From contig NC_080423.1 in assembly GCF_029873635.1 (NCBI RefSeq), positions 104,451,773-104,515,772 on the forward strand: 64,000 nucleotides of DNA. Reading direction: 5' to 3'. The DNA comes from Malania oleifera (Eukaryota; Streptophyta; Magnoliopsida; Santalales; Ximeniaceae). The notes beneath the pieces were generated by a model. The model made no database searches and had not been told where the DNA came from. It saw only the letters and a program-made list of their open reading frames with translations. The position numbers were made by a program, and so were the translations under genes. This document shows positions 10,152 through 21,218 of the stretch, piece by piece (position 1 is the stretch's first letter; every line of letters starts with the position of its first letter).

Positions 10152-11368
10152 CAGTGACGATTTGAAAACCGTCACTAATACCCTAACCTAATTTTTTTAT
10201 ATTTTTTAAATAAAAACACTAGTAGTGACGGTTTTGAAACCGTCACTAATATCCTTAAAATTTTTTTTTTTAAATTTTTGAAATAAAAATACTAGTAGTG
10301 ACGGTTTTAAGACCGTCACTAATACCCTATTATTAGTGACGGTTCTCCCAAACCATCACTAATACCCTTAACTAATTTTTTTATTTTTTTATTTTTAAAA
10401 TAAAAACACTAGTAGTGACGGTTTCAAAACCGTCACTAATACCCTTAACTATTTTTAAAAATAAAAAATAAAAACAATAGTATTGACGGTTTCACAACCG
10501 TCATTAATACCCTATTAGTAGTGACAGTTGTTCCAAACCGTCGCTAATACCCTAACCTAATTTTTTTATATTTTTTAAATAAAAACACTAGTAGTGACGG
10601 TTTTGAAACCCTCACTAATATCCTCCAAAACCGTCACTAATACCGTTAACTAATTTTTTTTTTTTAATTTCTGAAATAAAAACACTAGTAGTGACGGTTT
10701 TAAAACCGTCACAAATATCCTATTATTAGTGACGGTTCTCCCAAACCGTCACTAATACCCTTAACTAGTTTTTTATTTTTTATTTTTGAAATAAAAACAC
10801 TAGTAGTGACGGTTTCAAAACCGTCACTAATACCCTATTATTAGTGATGATTCTTCCAAACCGTCGTTAATACCCTTATCTACTTTTTTTAATATTTTTT
10901 AAATAAAAAAATTAGTAGTGACGGTTTTAAAACCGTCACTAATACCCTATTATTAGTAATGGTTCTTCCAAATCGTCGCTAATACCCTTATTTATTTTTT
11001 TAATATTTTTTAAATAAAAAAACTAGTAGTGACGGTTCTTTCAAACCGTCACTAATACCCTTAATTAATTTTATTTATTTATTCATAAATATTAGTAGTG
11101 ACGGTTAGTTAATCGTCACTAATAAATGACTTTTAGTGATGAATTTAAGCCATCACTAATACCCTAAAATCGTCGCTAATATTTTCCCGAAAAAATTTTC
11201 GCGCGAAAATTGTTTACCACGTTATTTTTAGTGACGGTTTTAAAACCGTCACTAATGCTTATACTATTAGTGACGGTTCTTAAAAGTCGTGACTAATACA
11301 ACACTATTAGTGACGGTTTTAAAATCATCACTAATACTTTCGTCACTAAAAACCTATTTTTTGATAGC
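10152..11368. mobile_element. Array of short inverted repeats, probable CACTA-type subterminal region
   Basis: About 20 units each read like AGTGACGGTTTTAAAACCG followed by TCACTAATA, so every unit is itself a near-perfect hairpin of about 26-30 bp. Units occur singly or in close pairs separated by AT-rich spacers with a recurrent AAATAAAAACACTAGT segment. The right end, read on the minus strand, starts CGCTATCAAAAAATAGG and runs into TTTTTAGTGACG. That resembles a decayed CACTA terminus (canonical start CACTA). No left terminus and no transposase are visible. I infer a nonautonomous or truncated element. Confidence 0.6.
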
Positions 11369-12666
11369 GATATTTAGATATGGATTGTTCTTGATTATTA
11401 TGAACGTCATTGTATGCCTTAATATATACTCTTTAATGCATCTGCAGTCAATAGGGAGACTATACGAATCTAGTGATATAGATTGCATTGCTTAATCCTC
11501 AATATAGTAGCTCTCTTGGAAATTGCTTATACTACTTGCCCTGTTAAATGAAAGTAATTTTTTATATGTATAAGCACTTAAAGGCATCTAAGCTATCATT
11601 CAAATCGAAAGGGGGAGCATCTAAATTGAAAAGTTTCTATCTTCTTATGCTCACCAACCTGTTTAGCTTAGATCTTATCTAAACTTGATGTGACGTGTTA
11701 TAAAATGAATTGATTTTACTGAAAATATTTTTTTGAAAAATGTTATTTTGCCACAATCCTCTATTTTGTCATATGATCTTGCATGTGATTGTTAAATTTT
11801 TAGGATCATTATGGTTGTGGTTTTCTAGTTATATTTTAGTATATGCTTCATTAACAAACCAAAAAATTTGTGCTTGCTTGATCCTTAAAGCTTCTTTTTT
11901 AGCAAGCAACCCCCAGTACCATTTTGTAAACATTATAAGAGGGATATATATTATTATATACATATATATTTTTAAAATTGCACAACTAGTTCAGTAACTT
12001 CATATAAAAATGTATGTGAACTAGTTGGACTGTTTTTTTGCTCAAACCTTCTATTTGCTTTCATATGTCGTGTGCTTTGAATTAAAATCTTTCACGGCTC
12101 TTATGAAATATTTGAACAGAAATGATTTGTGGATAATTCTGGTCTGACCTTGTTTTCATGTCATTTAAATCAGTTTAATAACCAGTTATATAGTTTTTGT
12201 GCTTAATTGCTAAACTTGTCATTGCTTTATACTCTTTGAATTTGTTTGTGATATGAAATGCATGATTATCACATCTTTTGCATGTTAATAGTTATATTTA
12301 TGTTTTGAAAATACTAGACTGTTTGAGTTGATTGTTGTGGATAGTTGAAAATTTGAACTCAATCAGGTCATTTTTATGCAAGTATTTTTAGGAAAATGTT
12401 CTATTTTCAAACAGCATGCTGCCGAAATTTCTAAAAATTTTCTCAATCCTATCTTGTATCTAAATGATACATACTTAATTCCTATGATTATATGTATCAT
12501 GGCCCTTTTGGCTATTGCCAAAATGGGGAGAAGAGGAAAAAATTGCGTACTTGAAAAATGTTTGCGTTAATAAATCTTTAACATTATGCATATTGTCAAA
12601 GGGGGTCTTTCAAAGCTATACCCACTTTTTGCATGGTATATTTGTCATCATCAAAAAGGGGGAGAA
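11369..12666 (+). mobile_element. 3' untranslated internal region of a SIRE-like Copia element
   Basis: Non-coding, with GGGGGAG-type purine runs. Its last 300 bp parallel 32716-32988 of the better-preserved SIRE-like element: the same GCCGAAATTT block, the same TTGCCAAAA-GGGGAGA block, and a polypurine tract (AAAAAGGGGGAGAA) ending at 12666. The upstream coding part of this element is absent from the window. Confidence 0.6.
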
Positions 12667-14716
12667 TGTTAACCTTATAGGTCATACCTGATTTTGATAA
12701 TGACAAATAATCAAGTATTTGATGGTTATCGAGTTTGTGTGCTGGTCTATATTAGCAGATCAATTAATGGCACATAAAGACTCAAAGTATAAAGATCCTA
12801 AAGTTTTCTTTTGTTGTAATTTATATTATTGCTCAATTCGGGTCTGTAATAGTAAATATAGGAAAAGATCTATAATAATCTCTGCATATCATGCATGTAG
12901 GTAATTGTAAGGTCAAGACCTTAAGGATCACCCTTCGGTCCACCGACATCCGATTTTTTGGGACCATTTCAAAATGACCTTAGAAAGATCTTACGTTCCT
13001 ACACAAATGCACAAAATAGTCCCCATATTGACTTACATTATCAGGGGAATCAATTGAAATAAATTGGACTTAATAAGAAAAATTTGTGAGAGGTCAAGCG
13101 ACCAAACCCGTGGTGTTTGAAACACCTTAGGCGCCAGAACCACGGACCAATCAACATGTTGATCTAAGTTCAACAAACCAAACTAAAATACACATACCAT
13201 CCATGGTTGACCGAACCGCTGATCTGACCTTTCCCCACCAACTCGACAGCCCAAACTTTATGTTCAAAATGGCCTTGGCCGACCGAACACATGAGTTCGG
13301 TTAATTGAACTCTAGACTAGAAGATTGAACCTTGGACAGTGTGGAAATCGCCTTGGTTCAACAAACCGAACCCACGCTCAAGCGACCAAACTTCAAAAAC
13401 TGACTTTTTTCATTGTCTTTATTCGAGCGACCGAACCGTGGTTCTGCCACCCAAAAACTCTTGAGTTGTTTTATTTTTATCGCGATTAAGCACGGTTAAA
13501 TAGGGTTAATTTTTTAAAATAATTTTAGAACAATTTTAATAATACCCTACATGTCCTTAATGGTTATAATTTGCTCTACTTCTATATATAGGGGCTCATT
13601 TGTGAAAATTAGTATAAGATTAGCAAGATCATTAGTAAAAAATCCTATCAAACTTAGAAAGCTTGTTTTGCCCATACTACTTCAAATACTCTTATACACT
13701 CCTTTGATCAATCCTAGTATTATGAGAGTTTCTATTGTGTTATTGCTTTATTGTAGATTGCTTAATACTCTCATTAGATTGGTTGTTAATTGTTTGATTT
13801 TTGAGAGTTAAGCAAGAGTGTTTCCAACATATTTAACTTGATAAATCTTGTATTCTGGAAAACTCATTAGCTTAAGGATCTTAGCATTGTCATTGCAAGA
13901 TTCCTTTAAGCAATAATTTTTGTGTGCAAATTTTTTACAAGCTATATTTTTCAAACAACTCGTGTCTATTTCATTGAGGAAAATAGTTTTGAGTTGGTTT
14001 GAATATTATTGTCAACATCTTTGAAACCCTAATTTATTATTAATATTTGTTATATCTTATTTCAAAGATTAGCTTGTTAGAACACTCTTGAGCATATATG
14101 AGATTATACATTGCCAAGTGTTGCTTGCAAAAAATCACATCATCAAGCTTACAATTCATATACTGCTGATGTGCGGTTTATTGATTGATTATATTATGTG
14201 TATTGTGATACATACTGGCTTAGTGTAAGAAGCATTTATGTGTACGTACATTTTAGTAATTTGTTGTATTCTAGGCGTGGGCCTGAAGAGGGAGACTAAC
14301 TCTGTTGAATAGTCTCAAATTGGTTTAGACCCGGTTAGAAAAGTTAGGTATACCATCCTAGTAAGGTTCGGTTGTAGGCTAAGATCAGCCCCGTGAATTG
14401 ACCTATTTGTAACCGGTGCCGCTCCACTCGTTAAGTGAGCATTCATGGAATCGTCAGGCTTGCGAGTTAGAGGCAGGGACGTAGGCACAGTTGAATGAAC
14501 CCCGATAACATTTCTTGTGCGTGCTTTTAATTTCCACATTTTAAATATCAGCATATGAATGTTTTTATTTTACTATTGTGAAAGACTGGGTTTATAATTG
14601 CATAGACAGACTCTAGGTTGAGTAATACTGTTGCTAGATTAGTTGAACTTAGGACATAATTTTAAATACCCAATTCACCCCCCCCCCTCTCTTTTGGGAA
14701 TACACTAAAGCTAACA
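12667..14716 (+). repeat. LTR of a SIRE/Maximus-like Copia element (about 2.05 kb)
   Basis: Starts TGTTAACCTTATAGGTC just after a polypurine tract and ends AAAGCTAACA after a poly-C run. These ends closely match the LTRs at 23831-25799 and 32989-34948. It is therefore a 3' LTR in plus orientation. A TATA-like box (TATATATA) lies at 13583-13590, preceded by a cluster of GCGACCGAAC-like motifs (13088-13460). It abuts the interior of an inverted Copia RNase H gene at 14717, which was probably its insertion target. The partner 5' LTR and matching target duplication are not in view. Confidence 0.8.
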
Positions 14717-15800
14717 AGGTGTTGTTTCATATAGAGAGTTTGAGCACAACAACTTTCAGTGGCTACATACTCAGCCTCAGTTGTGGATAAAGCAACTAAG
14801 TTCTGTTTCTTGGAAAACCAAGAAACTAGAGATCGTCCTAAGAAATGACAAGTACCACACGCTAAACATAATGTCTGGTCTTCTAGTTGTCAAGTATAGT
14901 AGACTACCAATCATACCTCGGTAGAACTTAACATCTACTGGTATACCTTGCTCATCTTTATCTAGCTTAGTGGAAGTTCTCATAGGAGTTCCTAGGATTT
15001 TGTCGTCTTCCATGTTGAATTTCTTAAGCAATTCTTTTACATATTTTGATTGGTTAACAAATGTTCCATGTTTAGCTTGTTTAATTTGGAGTCCAAGAAA
15101 TAAAGTAAGTTCACCCATCATGCTCATTTAAAATTCATCTTGCATGCATTTGGCAAACTCATTACACATTTCTTCATTAGTTGCTCCAAAGATGATATCA
15201 TCTACCTATATTTGCATAAGGAGCATATTTTCATTTTTAGATTTTATGAAGAGAGTTGTGTCAAGTTTTCCTCTAGTGAACCCTTGATCAAGTAGAAAAT
15301 CACTCAGTCTTTCATACCAAACTCTAGGAGTTTGCTATAGACCATATAAGTCTTTAGATTGTTTAAACACATGATTTGGACATATGTGGTTTTCAAAGCC
15401 TGGAGGTTGCTCAACATATACTTCCTCATTTACATAGTCATTTAAGAATGCACTTTTAACATCCATTTGATACAGCTTAAAGTCCTTAAAAGATGCATAG
15501 GCTAATAACATTTGAATGGCTTCCATTCTAGCTACTGGAGCATATGTTTCCTCAAAGTCTATTCCTTCTTCCTGGTTGTGTCCTTGAGCTACTAATCTAA
15601 CTTTATTCCCAATTACAACCTCATTTTCATCCTTCTTGTTTCTATAGACCCATTTGGTTCCATTGATTGTATGATCATCTGGTCTGGGAACCAAGGTCCA
15701 AACTTTGTTTCTTTCAAACTGGTTTAGCTCTTTTTGCATTGACATCACCCAAGACTCATCCTCTATTGCCTTATGCACATTCTTAGGCTCTTCTTAAGAC
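14717..15800 (-). pseudogene. Inverted Copia pol fragment (reverse transcriptase to RNase H)
   Basis: Minus-strand frames match SIRE-like Copia pol closely and resemble the plus-strand copy at 29090-32110. The order is the start of reverse transcriptase, the VDDIIFGATN active-site region, GELTLFLGLQIKQ, then RNase H ending near a YMKQ motif. Lesions: stop codons (one replaces the Tyr of YVDD), and an internal deletion near 14865 that joins IMFSV directly to the GTCHFLG region, removing roughly 85 residues. It is cut at 14717 by the neighbouring LTR and at about 15800 by Gypsy gag sequence. Confidence 0.85.
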
Positions 15801-15839
15801 AAGAATGCCATGTGACACAGGTTTCTAAGAGATAAATGG

Positions 15840-16514
15840 GTGGCTATTCAACCTACCCTATACTTGAGTTTCTTATTCTTCCCATCTTAAATGCCCCTTC
15901 AATTCATCCTCTGGTGATTACCACATCTACAAAATTCTAGAGATTACTTTTGATAAGATAGCTAAAATATGGATCCTTTAGAGTATTGTCAAATAAAGAA
16001 ATTGCCTTCCTATCCTCAACCCGATGATGAACCTGTGTTACCATTTCTCTCCATCGAAAAGCATATTCTTTAAATGATTCATTTGATTTTTTCTCCATAT
16101 TTTGCAAATTCAACCTATCTAGAGTTATCTCAATCACATGCCTATACTGGGTAATGAAAGCATAAGGTAAATCCTTTCAGGTGCGAATCTTTATTCGGTC
16201 AAACTAAATGTACAGTCTCATGGCTGCCCCAGTCAAACTATTTTGAAAATAGTGGATGAGCAACTTATCATTATCAGAATGTGTAGCCATTTTTTGACAA
16301 TACATCCTTAAATGAGAAACTGGACATTTGGATCCACTAAACTTCTCAAAATCAAAACTTTGAATTTTGGAGGTAAAATCACATTGGGCACCAAACACAG
16401 ATTAAAAGCATCCACCGAACCAAACATGCTTGTTCCCTTCACAGCTCGCAAACGTTCTTCCAATACTTCATATTTATGATTTATTTCTGACATAGGGGTC
16501 TCCTTTTTAGTCAT
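15840..16514 (-). pseudogene. Ty3/Gypsy gag fragment, Tat/Ogre type
   Basis: Minus-strand frames (start near 16514, one frameshift near 16370, several stops) give a Retrotrans_gag domain. It includes the PPKFK block, CPVSHLRMYCQKMA, DDKLLIH-like and SFKEYAFRWREMVTQV segments typical of Tat-group Gag. Gag forms the virus-like particle. This is the oldest layer of the nest: its leader continues to higher coordinates, interrupted at 17027-23611 and 23826-34953, and reaches an LTR near 35860. Confidence 0.75.
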
Positions 16515-17026
16515 TTCCCTGACTATTTCCCTTCCTTGGATATCAGGATTTATGTTTAGTGGTGCTTATGTATTTCGCAATGATTGAAATGGGACTGTTG
16601 CCATTGGAATAAATAGGTATGAGCTTGGTCCCAAGCCAATTGAAAAATTCACCAGATGTTCACTAAGAGGTGTAAATTCTTGTGGAAATAGAGGATCTTT
16701 TTTAACTACAGGTTTTGGAGATTTCACAATTTTCCCTTTGCTTATAGTAGTGAGTATCCCATTAACTTATACAACTGATCCTTAATTTCTCGAACATCTT
16801 AACAAATCTCTTCATGACTTTGCTCAAGACCTCTCATGCGTCTTTCCAAATGCTCACCCATGATCTTGGCTTTTAGTCTAGTATTATAAGGATGTAGAAA
16901 GATTGTTTTGTTCTACTCAATATTGGAACCCTAGATTTTAGTTCTATTACCCCGGCACACTGTTTTTGTAGGAAATTGGAAAATGTGCAAGGACTCATTG
17001 GTTATGACTATACATGTATGACTATG
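16515..17026 (-). other. Leader/N-terminal region of the inverted Tat-type element
   Basis: Non-coding or too decayed to read. I place it in the Tat-type element because its sequence continues coherently across the solo-LTR insertion from 17031 to 23612. Confidence 0.4.
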
Positions 17027-17175
17027 CATGATGTAAGAACTCAGTTTGGTAAATCACCAAACCGTGGACGGTTTCATGGGCCTTAGGGCAAAATCGTCAA
17101 TGGATATGCCTAGAAGGTTTGGTTAGAGACCAAACCATTGACGGTTTTGAGGGGTCTCAGAAAATCGTCGACGGT

Positions 17176-17182
17176 TATAAAT
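17176..17182 (+). promoter_or_regulatory. TATA box of outer solo LTR
   Basis: TATAAAT sits directly after the motif TCGTCGACGG. Related palindromes precede it at about 17065, 17130 and 17158. Confidence 0.5.
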
Positions 17183-17450
17183 ATTGAGAGCGTTCTAAGA
17201 TGAGACTCTGAGATTTTGGCTTGCTTCAAGCCAAACTGTAAAGACCTGAAAATTTAAAAGGATTAAAATAATTTAGAAAAAAATAATAAAGAAAATAACA
17301 GATAAATAAATAAAAGGAATGGTGTGGGAAAAAGAAAAAAATTAAAAATAAAGAAATTAAATTAAATTAAGATAAATTAATTAATTAAATAATTAGTTGT
17401 TAAATTAAATATTATTGTATTGGATTTATAAAAAAAAAATAATTAAAATA

Positions 17451-17454
<4 letters not shown>

Positions 17455-17497
<43 letters not shown>
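17455..17497. repeat. (AT)n microsatellite
   Basis: About 21 AT units inside the nested solo LTR. Confidence 0.9.
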
Positions 17498-17501
<4 letters not shown>

Positions 17502-18272
17502 AAGTTACTGACAGAATGAAGAGAAGAAGAAGAAAGAAGAAGGAAGAAGAAGAAAGAAGAAAGAAGAAGAACCTGGAGCAGAGCCGCACCCCCCCCCCCC
17601 CAGTGAATATTTTTCCTGCGTGCCAGCCACTCCGTCTTCGTCTCTCTTCTTCTCTCAATTACTCGGCGAATTGGTAGCGGATCGGAAAATGGAAGGTTCC
17701 GTTGGAATCCTAGTTCCGCTGCCGACATTTCTACTCGAGCAGATTTTTCATGGGAATGGCTTAGGCACTGCTCCTAGGGAAAGGTAACTTTTCCCCATTT
17801 TCTCAATTTCGCCGTTAATATGTGGCTAAATCAACAAACGGACACCACCACGGGGTCCTAGTCATCGTCATCGTCATTTTGGCGTATGTAATTTTCCAAT
17901 TAGGGTTTTCTAGATCCTACTCCAAAGCGAGAGTGGGATTTGAAAATTTTGGCAATTTGGCTAAATTTAAGGGTATATTTATTTATTTAGGAATTATGAC
18001 CCTAGGAAATATTTAAATAATATTTTATTCAAGAATAATTTATTGGAATTAGGAATTTAATTTCAGGGTCCGAGTGAGCGTCGCAGGTATTTTTCGGAGT
18101 CCCTGTTAGCGTAGTTCAAGAAAACAGGTAAGGGAAAAAATATATATTAAATCAGAATTTTTATGAATTAAATAAAAAATAAATTATGTTATATGTACGT
18201 GTAATTTTTCAGTATGGGTAAAATGCCAGCTGTTTAAATTATATATATTTGTTAAGTTTAGGGATGTTTATT

Positions 18273-18280
<8 letters not shown>

Positions 18281-18332
<52 letters not shown>
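18281..18332. repeat. (AT)n microsatellite
   Basis: About 26 AT units inside the nested solo LTR. Confidence 0.9.
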
Positions 18333-18335
<3 letters not shown>

Positions 18336-18612
18336 AAAATGAACTGATGAAAGTGGGAAAATATTTTCAGGATAATTAAGTAAGAAATGAAAGGTATTTT
18401 CAGTATATAATTATTAAATGTTGGTTGGCTTATTTTACAGGCAGTGTATGAATTTTATTGCTAAATTGTGTGGAATGAGATTTTGTGCAAATGTATGTTA
18501 AATGTATGAGATGTAGGCTAAGTAAGTAAAGCAATGAAAATAAAATATGACATGGACAATGTTGCCTGTGTATCTTAAATGCAACCATGTAAATGTAAAA
18601 CAGCTGAAAGAC

Positions 18613-18742
18613 AGTCATGCTAGCAGATTTAGCACACTTCTGTGTAGACTAACTGATGACAGCTAAAAGGAGCTGTGTTAGCAGATCTAGCACGTTTCTA
18701 CATAGACTAACTGATGATGGCTAAAGACCAGCTGTAGTACGA
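18613..18742 (+). repeat. Tandem duplication, about 65-bp unit
   Basis: Two copies of a segment containing GCTAGCAGAT/GTTAGCAGAT, TAGCAC, TAGACTAACTGATGA and GCTAAA lie head to tail within the solo LTR. Confidence 0.7.
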
Positions 18743-18969
18743 AGTAATGAAATGAAATGTTATGCAATGAAATGACGATGAAATGGCAATGAAATGAAAT
18801 GACAAAGGTAAATGATGTAAATGGGAAAGAGTCACTTAAAGTGAAACGAAATGCAAGTTAAGTTATGAACAGGAATGAATATGCATGAATGTATAATGAC
18901 AGAAAAGAATGATGTATTATGATAATAGAAGTATGTATGTATGTAGAACATGTTATGATTGGGCGAGGC

Positions 18970-19290
18970 TTACCTTTCGCCTGAGGGCTTGCTGAGTAAG
19001 GTGAGTGCACTAGTAGCTACAAATATGGCAGTAGTCGTATAACGTACTGGGGCAGAGGGAACCTACTTGTATGGGCGGGTAGATTTCCCTATCCTTAGGG
19101 CCTTTGTCGATAAACTTTTGTATGAACTGTATGAGTACGAGATCAATTTATCACTTGAGGGCTTACTGAGTAAGGTGAGTGCCCTGGTATGCTTTAGTTG
19201 CGACCTTTGGGTTGCCTAAATATCATAGCAGAGGGGTGCTACTTGTATGGGCGGGTAATCACCCCTATCCTCGGGTAATCTCGTGGGTTA
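18970..19290 (+). repeat. Tandem duplication, about 180-bp unit
   Basis: The phrase CTGAGTAAGGTGAGTGC recurs about 180 bp apart (about 18990 and 19170), followed both times by ACTTGTATGGGCGGGTA. A segment of the LTR has been duplicated and has since diverged. Confidence 0.75.
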
Positions 19291-20934
19291 AACATTTGCA
19301 TGTGTTTGATTAGGATCAGGGAATGGTTTTAGGAAATTATGTTAATGATTTGCAAATTTTATAAAATAATATGTATAATCTCATGTTAGCCACACACTAC
19401 TTTAATATATGGTTTCTTCTCTTACTGAGATGTGTCTCACCCGAATATGAATTTATTTTTTTTCAAGATTTCATCGAGATCGAGCTTAGAGAGCTCGAGG
19501 TTCTATAACATTATTGGGAAATAGTAAAAGAAAATGGTATATTTTTATTTTAATTATGGGATGCAAATATTTATGTTTTACGTCCTTATATTTTAAGTCT
19601 GTGGAGAAAAGAAAGTTGTGAACATACTGAAATATTTTAGAGATATATGTAATTATGGAAATGCAGGTGTTGGATGATTTAATATGGTTGGTGGTTAGAA
19701 TTAGAAAACTCTGGTATTATGTTATATGGAGATTATGATCATATTTTCCGCTGCGTATGTTATGTTAATTCTGGAATATGATTTATCAGAGATTTTATCA
19801 AATTTAACGCACCGGACCCGGGTTTAAGGGTTCGGGGCATTTCACAAACCGTTGACGGTTTCGCCCAGGTAAGTGGCTCCTATAATAGACGCAAGTCATT
19901 TTTTTGTTTAGAAAATTTCTTCTCTCATTTCTCTCTCTTTCTCTCTCTATGGTTTCATTTCCCCCGGCCAACTCTATTCCCCTCACTTGTCTCTCTCACT
20001 CCCACGGCCTCCCGGGACTTTGGCAAGCCCTCCGAATGTCTCTCCTTACTTCCTTGGCTTACCGATGACTCTCTCCTTGCCATGTTAAGGAACCTAGGGT
20101 TCGTTCTAGGGAGCATGTTAGGCGTTTTCTTTAGAGAAAAGTAAGGGGAATAGGTTATGTCAGCTATTTTCTAGATTTTGAACCAATTAAAATCAAGAAT
20201 ATGTTATATATACGCTGTATATGATTTTTCTAAAACGATTTAGACATATAAAACCGTAGTTTTTGAATATTATACATATTTAGGGAAAACCTATGGTTTG
20301 TATGTTGATCATCTCGGTTTGCTAGAAAAAAAAATTTTGTTAAATAAAATTGGAGAGACGGTCGACCTAGTTTTTCAGCAAAAACATATTTTTCTGGGTA
20401 ATTCGTCATTTGACAGATTTATAATTAAAATAGTGTGGCATGAGGATAACTTAATAAAATGATTTAAATTCTCCTGTTAAACTGTTATGGTATGATATTG
20501 CGAGCATGTGTGGTTAGACTGATTTATGGATATATGTATGTTTTGGAATTACTGTGAAATCATGATATGATAGGTTTGATATGATTTTGTGAGCATGACA
20601 ATTTTAATTTTGTTATATGAAAAGCTATACCTAGCATTGAATTTGGAAATATGAAGTAGCTGATTATATAACTGTGTAGAAGTCATGTGTGGCATATAAC
20701 TAGCTTGTGCGGCATAGCCTGTATAGCATATAACTAGCCTGTGTGGCATATAAATTGAGGCAGATGGCCTGTGTGGCGCCTGAACTGATGTCGATAGGTG
20801 GTATTGTAGTAATCCGGAAAATAATGGAATTTAAACAAAGAGGAAGAGAAAATAGAAACTAAAACAGAAGGAGGTCGTAGGTCTTCAGAATAATTTCAGG
20901 AAAATAATTTCAAGAAATTGCCCACCTTCATCGA

Positions 20935-21205
20935 CAAACACAGGGTCTCGTCGACGAAGGTCTTCAGAATTTCATCGACGAACATAGGGCTTCGCCGACG
21001 AGAAAATACCGAGAGAGGTTTCCGGTTGTTCTGAATTTCGTCAACGAATACAGGGTTTCGTCGATGAATTTTATGAAAGACTCGTTGACGAGAAAATACT
21101 GAGAGAGGTTTTCGGTTGCTCTGAATTTCGTCAACGAATACAGGGCTTTGTCGACGAATTTTATGAAAGACTCTTCGACGAGGTGACGTGTCTCGTCGAC
21201 GAATC
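20935..21205 (+). promoter_or_regulatory. Cluster of TCGTCGACGA-like palindromes
   Basis: About ten exact or one-mismatch copies of TCGTCGACGA/TCATCGACGA occur before the TATA box. Part of the cluster is a 90-bp tandem duplication (starts near 20997 and 21087). The role is unknown; position suggests an enhancer or a methylation target. Confidence 0.6.
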
Positions 21206-21211
21206 TGGCAG

Positions 21212-21218
21212 TATAAAA
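21212..21218 (+). promoter_or_regulatory. TATA box of solo LTR
   Basis: TATAAAA follows the palindrome cluster by about 13 bp and is followed by a CT-rich leader. Confidence 0.55.

Larger units (their letters stand above)
17237..19844 (+). mobile_element. Solo LTR nested in the outer LTR (about 2.6 kb)
   Basis: Starts TGTAAAGACC and ends GGGGCATTTCA, with perfect target duplication CAAAC at 17232-17236 and 19845-19849. Excision restores a continuous AACCGTTGACGGTT motif of the host LTR, which confirms the boundaries. It contains two AT microsatellites, a poly-C run, two internal tandem duplications, a donor-like CAGGTAAGG at about 18128 and an acceptor-like CAAG at about 19467. No open frame is credible. 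Confidence 0.9.

Noticed and set aside
10152-11368. CRISPR-like regular repeats
   Set aside because: Units are imperfect hairpins with variable AT-rich spacers in a plant nuclear genome. There are no cas genes, and the right edge looks like a transposon end.
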